Positions 1 to 8,624 of a stretch of 59,545 nt of DNA are shown here, in pieces. The notes beneath the pieces are model-generated. The model saw nothing but the letters and a program-made list of their open reading frames with translations. It did no database searches and was not told the origin of the DNA. The position numbers were made by a program, and so were the translations under genes. How positions within the stretch are numbered: the first letter of the stretch is position 1; the number at the start of each line of letters is the position of its first letter. Source of the stretch: an uncultured Clostridia bacterium (GTDB taxonomy: Bacteria; Bacillota; Clostridia; TANB77; CAG-465); NCBI GenBank assembly GCA_948562205.1, contig CAOYAN010000012.1:1-59545 (forward strand), written 5' to 3'.

Positions 1-14
1 TATGCCCTTTTTCT

Positions 15-50
15 TTATTTTTGTTTTATTTTTCTAATTATTTCTTTCAA
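15..50 (-). CDS. possible 11-codon leader peptide at window edge
   Basis: A perfect AGGAGG (57-62) sits six bases before a TTG start (48-50) on the minus strand, but the frame closes after 11 codons at 15-17. The residues would be mostly Lys and Ile. A consensus promoter lies upstream at 104-132. This looks like either a leader peptide of a gene beyond the left edge or a spurious ribosome site. What follows is outside the window. Confidence 0.3.
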   Translation of the reverse strand: MKEIIRKIKQK

Positions 51-103
51 ACTATGCCTCCTAAAAAATTATTTTTATTCTTATTTTATCTAGTTGCATA
101 TAC

Positions 104-132
104 ATTTTACCACGTTTTCATTCTTATGTCAA
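104..132 (-). promoter_or_regulatory. sigma-A type promoter, divergent from the pseudouridine synthase
   Basis: On the minus strand TTGACA (127-132) is followed after exactly 17 bases by TAAAAT (104-109). It would drive a transcript leaving the window to the left, through the strong ribosome site at 57-62. Confidence 0.6.
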
Positions 133-202
133 CTTATAAATATAAATTTATTTAAATTGAAGAAATAATAAATTTCATAATAACTTAATATATTTAAGAT
201 TA

Positions 203-231
203 TTGCTTTTTATCCAAAACTTGGGTATAAT
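203..231 (+). promoter_or_regulatory. promoter of the pseudouridine synthase operon
   Basis: TTGCTT (203-208), 17-base spacer, TATAAT (226-231). The expected transcription start is at about 238, which is the A of the ATG of the next gene, and there is no purine-rich ribosome site before it. The message may therefore be leaderless. Confidence 0.6.
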
Positions 232-237
232 TAATAT

Positions 238-1152
238 ATGAGAACTATATATGTAGAAAATATAAAAAATAATAAAAGTGTAATATCATATATAAAAGGA
301 ATATTTCCAAGTGTAAAAAATTCAGTATTATTTAAGTCTCTTAGGAATAAAGATATTAGGTTAAATGATCAAAAGATAAACAAAGATACTAACATAAATT
401 TAAATGACAAAATAGATATCTACATATCTGATACTTATTTATTTGATTTACCTAAAAATTTAAATATCGTATATGAAGATGAAAATATACTAATAATAAA
501 TAAACCACAAGGGATACTTTCTAATATAGAAAACTTTAGTGAAAATGATATAAAAAAACTTGGTGGCATGGAGCCTACTTTAGAAAACTTAGTACAAAAT
601 ATTAATAGCAGTTATAAAATATGTCATAGACTTGATAGAAATACTTCTGGGCTTGTAATATTTGCTAAAAATGATATGGCATACCAAGAAATGCTTGATG
701 CCTTTAAAAATGGTTATATTATAAAAGAGTATATTGCATATGTTGCAAACTCTAAATTTTCAAAAAGCCATGACACTTTAGAAAAATACATTGTAAAACA
801 AAATGATGGTTTTTCTAAAATATATGATAATAAAGTTAAAAACTCAAAAAAAATAATAACTGAGTATCAAGTTCTATCTACTAATAAAAAATATGACTTT
901 GCAATACTTAAAGTAATTATACATACTGGGAAAATGCATCAAATAAGAGCACAACTCTCACAAATATCTCACCCAATTATTGGTGATTCAAAATATGGTA
1001 AAAATGAAACAAATAAAAAATTTAAAATATATAAACAACTTTTATTTGCTGTAAAATACACATTTAAATTTGAGAGCCCTTCTCCTATGTATTATTTAAA
1101 TGATATAGAGGTTTTACTAGATGATAGTTGTTACAAAAATAGAATAGGATGA
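238..1152 (+). CDS. RluA/RluD-family RNA pseudouridine synthase
   Basis: Predicted to isomerise uridine to pseudouridine in rRNA or tRNA in the cytoplasm. The first 65 or so residues look like an S4 RNA-binding domain. The catalytic motif HRLDRNTSGL starts at residue 130, so Asp133 is the likely catalytic aspartate. Downstream motifs such as GKMHQIRAQL and HPIIGDSKYG are typical of the RluA family. 304 residues is the usual length. The ATG follows the -10 box by six bases with no ribosome site, which suggests a leaderless start. The stop overlaps the next start by 4 bases, so the two genes are translationally coupled. RluD versus another RluA-type specificity cannot be told from sequence alone. 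Confidence 0.93.
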   Translation: MRTIYVENIKNNKSVISYIKGIFPSVKNSVLFKSLRNKDIRLNDQKINKDTNINLNDKIDIYISDTYLFDLPKNLNIVYEDENILIINKPQGILSNIENFSENDIKKLGGMEPTLENLVQNINSSYKICHRLDRNTSGLVIFAKNDMAYQEMLDAFKNGYIIKEYIAYVANSKFSKSHDTLEKYIVKQNDGFSKIYDNKVKNSKKIITEYQVLSTNKKYDFAILKVIIHTGKMHQIRAQLSQISHPIIGDSKYGKNETNKKFKIYKQLLFAVKYTFKFESPSPMYYLNDIEVLLDDSCYKNRIG

Positions 1153-1772
1153 ACATTATGGATAAAATTATAGATAAAAAATATAAAATTGTAACTTTTG
1201 GAAAAAGAGAAATCATTGAAAATAGAAAAAGATCACTTACAGAAATGGTATTTATATTTACAATTTGCTCTATGTTAGGGTATCTTGTAGAAACTTGCTA
1301 TGTATACTTATCTGTTGGAAGAATTGTAAAAAGAGGCATGCTAATTGGACCATATTGTCCAATATATGGATTTGGTGCTTTAATATTATACATACTCTTT
1401 TATAATCTAAAACCTACTAAAAAAAATATTCCCTACACTTTTATAACCGCATCAATTACAATGGGAGCTTTTGAACTTTTATGTGGTCTTACTTTTCATT
1501 TCTTTGGTATAGAAATGTGGAATTATAGTGGTCATTTTCTATCAATACTTGACTACACTACAGTTCCAATACTTATAGGTTGGGGAATACTTGGTACAAT
1601 ATATGTATTTTTCATTCATAGTCTACTTTTAAAAATAATAGAAATAGTACCAAAACATATAACAAAAAAAGTAGCCATATTTTTAATAATTATGTATTTT
1701 TCAGATTTTGCTATGTCAGTTTATAGAATTTCTACAAATCCTGACATCCTTTATAAGTTAGTACATCCATAA
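1149..1772 (+). CDS. PF06541-type (CmpB-like) membrane protein, copy 1
   Basis: Integral membrane protein of the putative ABC transporter type IV family (PF06541); the biochemical role of the family is not established. The hallmark stretch is present at residues 42-75: GYLVET, then KRGMLIGPYCPIYGFG and a long hydrophobic helix. About five membrane segments are visible. The N-terminal 30 residues are charged and probably cytoplasmic. An AGGATG ribosome site lies within the 3' end of the pseudouridine synthase gene, which it overlaps by 4 bases. A hairpin terminator follows. Three paralogues occur in this window (9396, 10066, 25848); this copy and the one at 10066 share the GPYCPIYG form of the motif. 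Confidence 0.85.
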   Translation: MNIMDKIIDKKYKIVTFGKREIIENRKRSLTEMVFIFTICSMLGYLVETCYVYLSVGRIVKRGMLIGPYCPIYGFGALILYILFYNLKPTKKNIPYTFITASITMGAFELLCGLTFHFFGIEMWNYSGHFLSILDYTTVPILIGWGILGTIYVFFIHSLLLKIIEIVPKHITKKVAIFLIIMYFSDFAMSVYRISTNPDILYKLVHP

Positions 1773-1778
1773 ATTTTA

Positions 1779-1803
1779 AAACAAGCATTTTGCTTGTTTT
1801 TTT
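1779..1803 (+). terminator. intrinsic terminator after the 238-1772 operon
   Basis: Arms AAACAAGCA and TGCTTGTTT around a 3-base loop, followed by a T run. It closes the two-gene operon and separates it from asd. Confidence 0.8.
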
Positions 1804-1849
1804 CATAAATATATTTATATATCATATATTTGTAATAGAGGTGAAATAT

Positions 1850-2833
1850 ATGATAACTTGTGCAATAGTTGGAGCTACAGGTCTTGTTGGCTCTACTTTT
1901 TTAAAGGTTTTAGAAGAAAAAAATTTAAATATTGATGAATATGTATTACTTGCATCAAAAAGATCTAAAGGAAAAGTTATAAAATTCTTAGGTAAAGATT
2001 TTATTGTAGAAGAATTAAATGAGCATTCCTTTGACAATAATAGGTTTAATTTTGCTCTATTTTCAGCTGGTGGTGATATAAGTAAAAAATACTCTCCTAT
2101 AGCTGCCAAAAATGGCTGTATTGTAATAGATAACAGTTCTGCATTTAGAATGAAATCTGATGTACCATTAGTAGTTCCTGAAGTAAACATTGAAAAAGCA
2201 TTTGAAAATAATGGTATAATTGCAAATCCAAACTGTTCTACAATTCAAGCTGTCGTTATTTTAAATGCATTAAAAGAATATGGAATAAAACGTGTTATAT
2301 ATAGTACTTATCAAGCAGTATCTGGGGCAGGACATAAAGGAATTGTCGATTTAGAAGAAAATACAAGTAAAAAATTTCCATATAAAATTGTAAATAACTG
2401 TCTCCCTCATATAGATGTTTTTCTTGAAAATGGATATACCAAAGAAGAAGTAAAAATGATTGAAGAAACTAAAAAAATACTAAATGATGATAGTATAAAA
2501 ATCACTGCTACATGTGCTAGAGTACCTGTTATGAATTGCCATAGTGAAAGTATTAATATAGAATTTAGAGATGAATTCGACATACTTGAAATAAAACAAA
2601 AATTAAATCTTTGTGATGGTATTGTTGTACTAGATGATATAGCAAAAAATATATATCCACTAAATACATTTGCAAATGGGAAGGACGAAGTATTTGTTGG
2701 TAGAATAAGACGTGATTTTAGTGTAAAAAATGGTTTAAATATATGGTGTGTTGCAGATAACATTAGAAAAGGAGCTGCTACAAATGCTGTACAAATCCTT
2801 GAAAAATTAATAGAAAGAAGACTTGGAAATTAA
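1850..2833 (+). CDS. asd: aspartate-semialdehyde dehydrogenase
   Basis: Makes L-aspartate 4-semialdehyde from aspartyl phosphate with NADPH, for lysine/diaminopimelate, threonine and methionine. The N-terminal Rossmann motif is IVGATGLVG. The active-site cysteine is in NPNCSTIQ, and the conserved GAGHKGI and the late HSESINIEF segment (substrate-binding His) are present. 327 residues from the chosen start is normal. I chose the ATG at 1850 because GAGGTG lies 6 bases upstream; an in-frame ATG at 1790 would add 20 hydrophobic residues without a ribosome site and would overlap the preceding terminator. The gene stands alone between two terminators. Confidence 0.95.
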   Translation: MITCAIVGATGLVGSTFLKVLEEKNLNIDEYVLLASKRSKGKVIKFLGKDFIVEELNEHSFDNNRFNFALFSAGGDISKKYSPIAAKNGCIVIDNSSAFRMKSDVPLVVPEVNIEKAFENNGIIANPNCSTIQAVVILNALKEYGIKRVIYSTYQAVSGAGHKGIVDLEENTSKKFPYKIVNNCLPHIDVFLENGYTKEEVKMIEETKKILNDDSIKITATCARVPVMNCHSESINIEFRDEFDILEIKQKLNLCDGIVVLDDIAKNIYPLNTFANGKDEVFVGRIRRDFSVKNGLNIWCVADNIRKGAATNAVQILEKLIERRLGN

Positions 2834-2850
2834 CTCCCAAGTCTTTATTT
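2818..2850 (+). terminator. intrinsic terminator overlapping the asd stop
   Basis: Arms AAGACTTGG (2818-2826) and CCAAGTCTT (2837-2845) with an AT-rich loop that contains the asd stop codon, then a short T-rich tail. Confidence 0.75.
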
Positions 2851-2910
2851 TAATATCCTATACTCTTTCTTCTATGTTCATATTCCTCTCCTAAAAACTT
2901 ATTTTTCAAT

Positions 2911-3588
2911 TTAACAATACATTAAATCAAAATTCATAAATTCTACTAATAACGGATTTTTTTCTTTACTTGCTCTAAATTTTGAATTCTCATAAACAAT
3001 TCCTTTATACTCTTCCTTTGTAAGAGTAAAAATACAAGGATACGCTTTTTTATCTTTAGTGCCACGCATAAAATTAGTTGAATCTAAAAGTACATATTTA
3101 GAATCATTGGTAATAACTAAATTATATGCATGATATTCTTCTTCCTCATTTGAATATAATTTGCCAACTATAACAGCTGATTCAAAGTCAAGGATTTTTA
3201 AAGTATTGTGAAGAAACGTTGCTCTTTCAAAACACATAGCAGCATTTTTACCTACAAATTCTCTTATAGATACAGGGTGCTCAAATCCATATTCATCTTT
3301 ATAGTCTAAATTTAATACTTTCCACCTATTCTCTTTACTACAAATTACACCAAATTTATCCATAATATAATGTATAATTTTACAAAAAATAGTTATATTA
3401 CTATCATGTTCAGATATATTAGAAATCGCCTCTTTATATAAAGAGATATCATCTAAGTAAAATCCTTTTCGAATTAAAACAGGCTTTATCTCTGTTTTAT
3501 CATCTATAAAATCCCGAATAATTCTACTAAATCTATTTACTGGATAATCATATTTATCAAGCGCTTTAATTTTTTCTTCTATATTCAT
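2911..3588 (-). CDS. transglutaminase-like cysteine protein
   Basis: Has the pattern of the transglutaminase-like superfamily: a candidate catalytic Cys119 in AAMCFERATFLHN, His153 in YHAYNL and Asp169 in YVLLDSTN, in the correct order and spacing for a Cys-His-Asp triad. No signal peptide or membrane segment is visible, so the protein is probably cytoplasmic. Substrate unknown; family members act as peptidases, amide-forming enzymes or protein-modifying enzymes. The start has a good GGAGGA ribosome site at 3594-3600. It is a single-gene unit facing asd, with about 100 AT-rich bases upstream. The fold assignment is an inference from the three motifs; the rest of the protein was not recognised. 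Confidence 0.6.
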   Translation of the reverse strand: MNIEEKIKALDKYDYPVNRFSRIIRDFIDDKTEIKPVLIRKGFYLDDISLYKEAISNISEHDSNITIFCKIIHYIMDKFGVICSKENRWKVLNLDYKDEYGFEHPVSIREFVGKNAAMCFERATFLHNTLKILDFESAVIVGKLYSNEEEEYHAYNLVITNDSKYVLLDSTNFMRGTKDKKAYPCIFTLTKEEYKGIVYENSKFRASKEKNPLLVEFMNFDLMYC

Positions 3589-3680
3589 TTTCTTCCTCCA
3601 TAAAATTTTATCAAGTACAAAAGCACAATAATATATATTATAGCAAATATTTAATAAATGTCAATTTTTATGTAATATTA

Positions 3681-3711
3681 TAAAAAAATAGAATAGACTA
3701 GCTATTCTATT
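3681..3711 (-). terminator. intrinsic terminator after the 3702-4358 gene
   Basis: Perfect 10-base arms AATAGAATAG (3687-3696) and CTATTCTATT (3702-3711). In minus-strand reading it ends in a run of seven T. It overlaps the stop codon of the metallo-hydrolase gene. Confidence 0.8.
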
Positions 3712-4358
3712 TCAATAATTTCATCATTTTCTAAAATATCATATTCTAAATTCACTTTATCAAACATTTCCCTTATATAATCAAAATCTGGTGGAAACAT
3801 AGGATTATCCATATGTATTGGAATAGTAAGTACAGCTCCTACCTCTTTTGCATAAAGTGATGCTTCAAAAGCAGACATTGTAAGGCCATGCCCTGTTACA
3901 GGAACACATAATATATCAGCTTTATAATCATTTCTAAAACATATTGTATCACTAGTTGTATATAGTCTACTAACTCCATCATCAATTATATATCCAACAT
4001 TTTCATGTACCTCTTTATCTCCTTTAAGTAAAGGTTGATATCCATGTATTGCATAAACCACTTCTATTTTTATACTATCTAGCTCTATTATATCATTTTC
4101 TTTTATAACTATAATATCTAATTCATTATATGTATTTTTTACCTCACTAGTTGAATATATTTTTATATTCTTATCTAATTTTTTTAATACCTCAACGTTA
4201 CAATGATCTGGATGCTTATGTGTTATAAGAATAATATCTACACTATTCCAAATATCAAAGTATTCTTCTTTGTATTTTAAAGTACCTGGATCAATTAATA
4301 TTTTTTTACCATTTGTCTCTACTAAAAGACAAGATTGTGGAAATTTTTGTATCTTCAT
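3702..4358 (-). CDS. metallo-beta-lactamase fold hydrolase (COG2220-like)
   Basis: Predicted metal-dependent hydrolase related to UlaG/YtkP-type proteins. The zinc-binding motif HKHPDH lies at residues 47-52, preceded by ILIDPG, which is typical of the family; later histidines are in GHGL and IPIHMDN. 218 residues. I chose the ATG at 4358 because AGGAGGT lies 6 bases upstream; the longer reading adds 18 residues without a ribosome site. No signal peptide. Substrate unknown. It lies 89 bases downstream of the SDR gene on the same strand and has its own ribosome site; co-transcription is possible. Confidence 0.8.
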   Translation of the reverse strand: MKIQKFPQSCLLVETNGKKILIDPGTLKYKEEYFDIWNSVDIILITHKHPDHCNVEVLKKLDKNIKIYSTSEVKNTYNELDIIVIKENDIIELDSIKIEVVYAIHGYQPLLKGDKEVHENVGYIIDDGVSRLYTTSDTICFRNDYKADILCVPVTGHGLTMSAFEASLYAKEVGAVLTIPIHMDNPMFPPDFDYIREMFDKVNLEYDILENDEIIEIE

Positions 4359-4447
4359 AAAATTACCTCCTAAATTAATACAAATCTCTACATTTTTATA
4401 CAACGTTTGCACATATATTCAATTAATAAAATAACAAATGTACAAAT

Positions 4448-5206
4448 CTAGCCATTTCCTCTTTTGCTTAACTGAATAATATAATTTATTTTCATTATAA
4501 TTATATCAGGAATAATTTTATTACATAACCTAACTATTTTATTAATTATACCTGGTACAATTACAACTCTTCCCTTTAAACACTTCATAATCGCATATTT
4601 TGCTACATAATTTGAACTTAATGTAAATTTTCCAAATGATATGCCAAGTGTATCATTAAAATGAGTATTTACAGGTCCTGGACAAAGTACACTAATCACA
4701 ACTTTAGACTTTTCTTTTTTTAATTCATACGAAATAGCTTGTGTTAACCTTACTACATATGACTTAGTTGCATAATACGTACTCATAAGTGGACCAGGAC
4801 AAAATCCAGCAAGTGAACCTACATTTAGTATATATCCACTATTTCTTTTTTTCATATCTTTTAAGAATAGTTTTGTTAATATATGAAGTGTAGTTATATT
4901 TAAATTTATCATAAAAATATCACTAGAAATACTTGTACAATCAAACTTACCAAAACTTCCAACTCCTGCATTATTTACAAGCATATCTATTTTTTTATTC
5001 TTTACCAAACTATATAATTTATACACATTATCTTCTATACTTAAATCAAGTACTATAATTTCTACTTTTGTACTACATTCTCTCTTTAAATTTTCTAAAC
5101 AATCTTTTCTTCTTGCAACTACAATTAATTCATATCCTATATCACTTAAATATCTTGCTATATTATACCCTATTCCAGAAGACGCACCAGTTACTAAAGC
5201 TTTCAT
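4448..5206 (-). CDS. short-chain dehydrogenase/reductase
   Basis: Cytoplasmic NAD(P)-dependent oxidoreductase of the classical SDR family. The cofactor motif TGASSGIG is at residues 6-13 and NNAG at 78-81. The catalytic set Ser131, Tyr144 and Lys148 (STYYATKSY) is intact. The Arg-Arg pair after the second strand (VARRKD) suggests NADP(H) preference. The C-terminus is hydrophobic and basic and may touch the membrane, as in the DltE/YqjQ-like group. 252 residues is typical. Substrate cannot be inferred. Confidence 0.9.
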   Translation of the reverse strand: MKALVTGASSGIGYNIARYLSDIGYELIVVARRKDCLENLKRECSTKVEIIVLDLSIEDNVYKLYSLVKNKKIDMLVNNAGVGSFGKFDCTSISSDIFMINLNITTLHILTKLFLKDMKKRNSGYILNVGSLAGFCPGPLMSTYYATKSYVVRLTQAISYELKKEKSKVVISVLCPGPVNTHFNDTLGISFGKFTLSSNYVAKYAIMKCLKGRVVIVPGIINKIVRLCNKIIPDIIIMKINYIIQLSKRGNG

Positions 5207-5272
5207 ATAAACCTCACTTAATTTACCTACATTCTATCATAATTATTTTACTTAAGCAATAATAAGAAAAGA

Positions 5273-5310
5273 AAAATACTTAGCAAACGTACATATTTGC
5301 TAAGTATTTT
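5273..5310 (-). terminator. strong intrinsic terminator of the Bax-inhibitor-like gene
   Basis: Perfect 15-base arms AAAATACTTAGCAAA (5273-5287) and TTTGCTAAGTATTTT (5296-5310) with an 8-base loop. Confidence 0.85.
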
Positions 5311-5312
5311 AA

Positions 5313-5984
5313 CTATTTTCTTTTTCCAAACAATCTTAATATTTTTAAGAATATATTAATAAAATCAAGATATAATTCCATTGCACCATATATGTGTAAT
5401 TTTTCTGTAGTATCATATCCCATCTCTGACATTTTCTTTATTCTTTGCATATCATATGCAGTTATTCCAAAAAATACAAAAAGTAATATCCATGTAAGTA
5501 TTATATCAAGCATCGTATTTCCAATAAATAAATTTATTATACTAACTATAACGCCAATTATAAGAGTGATATATAGCATAGGCCATACTTTGCTTAGATC
5601 TGCTTTTGTTATATAACCAAAAAATCCAGTTATACCAAATATTGCTGCACTTGCAAAAAAAGTTATAACTATTGATCCTAGCTCAAATACATAAAATATT
5701 GTAGACAAGCTTACACCATTTACTACAGCATAAATAAAAAATAGTATACTTGCAGCTATTGGTGGTAATTTTCTAAAAAATAAAGAAAATACTATAACTA
5801 CAACTATTTCAATTATAGCTACTAATTGAAAACCAAAGTTAGTTGCAAGTGTTTCAACAAGTCCTGATGTGTACGTAAACCATGATACTATACCAGTAGC
5901 AAAAAGTCCCATAAACATCCATAAAAATACTTTTGGAAATAGACTTAAAGTAGAATTTTTTTCTTGTATTACATTATCTCCCAT
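5313..5984 (-). CDS. Bax inhibitor-1/YccA family membrane protein
   Basis: Integral membrane protein with seven predicted membrane helices and the C-terminal pattern GITAYDMQRI and LYLDFINIFL typical of the BI-1/YetJ family (PF01027). Bacterial members such as YetJ are pH-sensitive calcium leak channels; the role here is by family analogy. The conserved Asp of the AYD motif and the Asp of LDFIN, which form the aspartyl pH sensor in YetJ, are present. Start: ATG at 5984 with GAGGTG 6 bases before it; an in-frame GTG at 5993 lies inside the ribosome site. Single-gene unit closed by a 15-base terminator stem. Confidence 0.9.
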   Translation of the reverse strand: MGDNVIQEKNSTLSLFPKVFLWMFMGLFATGIVSWFTYTSGLVETLATNFGFQLVAIIEIVVVIVFSLFFRKLPPIAASILFFIYAVVNGVSLSTIFYVFELGSIVITFFASAAIFGITGFFGYITKADLSKVWPMLYITLIIGVIVSIINLFIGNTMLDIILTWILLFVFFGITAYDMQRIKKMSEMGYDTTEKLHIYGAMELYLDFINIFLKILRLFGKRK

Positions 5985-6052
5985 TCTTTTCACCTCACTT
6001 CAAAGTATTACTAATATATATTATATCATTATATTAAAATTTATACAACAGC

Positions 6053-6078
6053 AAAAGCTAGGCTTTTGCCTAGCTTCT
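6053..6078 (-). terminator. intrinsic terminator overlapping the end of the DHH gene
   Basis: Arms AAGCTAGGC and GCCTAGCTT around a 4-base loop, with the stop codon of the minus-strand gene inside the stem. Confidence 0.75.
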
Positions 6079-7017
6079 ACTTTTGTGATATAACTCTTTT
6101 AACTCATTAATAAAAAGATGAACTTCACGAATACTGTTTAAATTAAATCCAGATGCATGAAAATGTCCACCACCGCCATGATTTCTTGCAATCTTACACA
6201 CATCAAAATCTACCGTTTCAGCACTTCTAAGTTCAACATACACTGTGTTACTCTCGTCCTGAGCCGCTATAAAGAATACATCTGAGAAATCAATATCCTT
6301 TAAAGTGTTTACACTTTTTGCAATAGACTTTGCATTAAACTTGTTTTTCTCACATTCCTCCCGTTTTACTATTAAGCCAACAATTCCATCACCATAACTA
6401 GTATAGTTTGATAAAATATATCCCATCATTTTTGACTTAAAATATCCAATCTTTTTTACTTCACGTGTTACTAAAGTAACATCAGCTCCACAATTCATAA
6501 GTTTTGCACATGCCAAAAATAACCGTTTACTAAGTGAAAACTCAAACCTTCCTGTATCTGTATAAATTCCAGTATACAAATAGGTTGCCATAGTAGGAGT
6601 AATAAAACCTTCACCTATCACGCTGTCAGCTAAAATCTGACATGTTGCACCAGCCTCATTATCAATCAAGTTATAATCAGCAAACCTTTCACTATTTAAG
6701 TGATGATCAATTTTGAAAGTTACTTCTGCTTTTTTATGCATATCATTTTCACAAAAATCTTCCGTTGAAGTATCACAGATAACAGCAATAAACCTTTCTC
6801 CATCAACGTTTGTTGTTGTCTCAATTTCTCCAAAAATACTCTTAAGACACATATTTTCTTTGGTAATTACGTATTTAGAGGTAAAACCTAAATTCCTAAA
6901 ACATTCAACCAAAGCAAGAGATGATCCAATTGCATCACCATCCGGATACTCATGAGAAAATATATAAATTTTATCAATATTTAACTCTTTTGCTTTACTT
7001 ACTATTTCTACTAACAT
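6070..7017 (-). CDS. DHH/DHHA1 phosphoesterase, NrnA-like, copy 1
   Basis: Predicted manganese-dependent phosphoesterase acting on short oligonucleotides and/or phosphoadenosine phosphate. Motif I is HEYPDGDAIGSS, motif II has the Asp of VICDTS, motif III is DHH (KIDHHLNS) and the DHHA1 domain carries GGGGHFHASGF. 315 residues matches NrnA. A second NrnA-like gene lies in the translation operon at 36314-37288, so this organism has two diverged copies. This copy differs in motif I (HEYP instead of HINP) and has slightly higher G+C codon choice. Single-gene unit with its own terminator. Confidence 0.85.
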   Translation of the reverse strand: MLVEIVSKAKELNIDKIYIFSHEYPDGDAIGSSLALVECFRNLGFTSKYVITKENMCLKSIFGEIETTTNVDGERFIAVICDTSTEDFCENDMHKKAEVTFKIDHHLNSERFADYNLIDNEAGATCQILADSVIGEGFITPTMATYLYTGIYTDTGRFEFSLSKRLFLACAKLMNCGADVTLVTREVKKIGYFKSKMMGYILSNYTSYGDGIVGLIVKREECEKNKFNAKSIAKSVNTLKDIDFSDVFFIAAQDESNTVYVELRSAETVDFDVCKIARNHGGGGHFHASGFNLNSIREVHLFINELKELYHKSRS

Positions 7018-7102
7018 ACTTTATTCCTTTCATTAGAAAAAAATTTTCACAAGTTACGTATATATTATACCACAAGATTACATAATAATCAAGCATGCAT
7101 AG

Positions 7103-7128
7103 AAAAAATGCCCATTTGGGCATTTTCT
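7103..7128 (-). terminator. intrinsic terminator after the FAD protein gene
   Basis: Arms AAAATGCCC (7105-7113) and GGGCATTTT (7118-7126) with a 4-base loop; A/T-rich on both sides. Confidence 0.85.
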
Positions 7129-7131
7129 CTA

Positions 7132-8517
7132 TTATAATCTTCTTAAAATTTCTCTTGCAACATGAATGCCACTAGCACCAGCCTGAGCAAGTCCCCTTGT
7201 AACTCCAGCACCATCTCCTATTGCAAAGAAATTCCTATACTTTGTTTCAAGATTACTGGTAAGTTCTGGTCTTGCACTATAAAATTTCACTTCTACTCCA
7301 TAAAGTAGTGTATCTTCATTTGCAATTCCAGGTGCAAACTTATCTAATACATCAATCATTTCAATAATACAGTCAAGTGGTCTTTTTGGAAGAACATAAC
7401 TCAAATCGCCAGGCTCGGCAGATGTTAAAGTAGGCTTTACAAAACTCTTTTCAAGCCTTCTTTTTGTAGTTCTTCTTCCCTTTAGAAGATCACCAAATCT
7501 TTGTACAATAATACCATTTCCAAGCAAGTTTGAAAATGATGCAACTCTTTTTCCATACTGATATGGATCATTGAAAGGCTCAGTGAATTCAGCACTTACA
7601 AGAAGTGCAAAATTAGTATTATTACTTCCAAGTGCCTTATCAGAATAACTATGACCATTTACAGTCACAATACCATCCACATTTTCAGTTACCACATGAC
7701 CATATGGATTCATACAAAAAGTTCTTACCATATTTCCATAACATTTAGCCATATATTTAATTTTTGCTTCATAAATGTTTGAAGTAACATCTTCTAATAC
7801 AATAGCGGGTACTTCCACTCTAACACCAATATCTATCTGATTGTTAATAAGTGGAATATCAAGCTTTTTACAAGTATTACTAAACCATTCAGCTCCAGCT
7901 CTACCTGGTGCTGCTACAAGATATTTTGTAAAAATTTTATCATTTTGAGTTTCTACTACATATCCATAAGTTGATAAAAGTATATTTTCTGCTTTAACAC
8001 CACATCTTATTTCAACTTTGTCTTTTAAATATAAATATATAGACTTTAATATTTCAAAATTATTCTCAGTACCAAGATGTTTTACTTTTGCATGAAGCAG
8101 GTGCAAATCATTTTCAATAGCGCGCCTCTCAATTTCTTTTGCAGCAGGTGTATCTGTTGAATACACTTCCTTACAAGCACCAAACTTAATATTAATTTTA
8201 TCAACATAATCAATAAGTTCTAATACTTCTTCATCAGAAATATAACGATTTAGCCATCCGCCAAACTCAGTTGTAATATTATACTTACCATCTGAGAAAC
8301 TTCCAGCACCACCAAAACCTTTCATAATACTACATTTAGGACATTTAAGACATTTCTTAGTCTTTTTTGCAATAATAGGACATACCCTATCTGTAATTTC
8401 ATTACCCTGTTCTAAAATGACAATCTTCAGATCTGGCCGTGCCTCAGTAAGCTCATAAGCTGTACAAATACCAGAAATACCCGCACCAATAATAACTACA
8501 TCATACGCATTACTCAT
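7132..8517 (-). CDS. FAD-dependent oxidoreductase (COG2509-like)
   Basis: Predicted flavoprotein with an N-terminal dinucleotide-binding motif GAGISG (residues 11-16) and a C-terminal FAD motif near FFAIGDGAGVTRGLAQA, typical of the widespread but uncharacterised COG2509 dehydrogenase family. A cysteine cluster (C46, C56, C59, C62) followed by FGGAGSFSDGK is a family hallmark; whether it binds iron-sulfur or is redox-active is not known to me. 461 residues. GC content and codon choice are somewhat higher than in neighbouring genes. No membrane segment. Partners are not suggested by the neighbourhood. Confidence 0.85.
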   Translation of the reverse strand: MSNAYDVVIIGAGISGICTAYELTEARPDLKIVILEQGNEITDRVCPIIAKKTKKCLKCPKCSIMKGFGGAGSFSDGKYNITTEFGGWLNRYISDEEVLELIDYVDKINIKFGACKEVYSTDTPAAKEIERRAIENDLHLLHAKVKHLGTENNFEILKSIYLYLKDKVEIRCGVKAENILLSTYGYVVETQNDKIFTKYLVAAPGRAGAEWFSNTCKKLDIPLINNQIDIGVRVEVPAIVLEDVTSNIYEAKIKYMAKCYGNMVRTFCMNPYGHVVTENVDGIVTVNGHSYSDKALGSNNTNFALLVSAEFTEPFNDPYQYGKRVASFSNLLGNGIIVQRFGDLLKGRRTTKRRLEKSFVKPTLTSAEPGDLSYVLPKRPLDCIIEMIDVLDKFAPGIANEDTLLYGVEVKFYSARPELTSNLETKYRNFFAIGDGAGVTRGLAQAGASGIHVAREILRRL

Positions 8518-8624
8518 TTAGTTCACCCTTTCTTAATGTTATAGTTAAACATTACTACAATAAAACCACACGTATTATATCATGCACTGTTTAATAAGTA
8601 AAGTAAATCTTAAATTTTTCTAAT

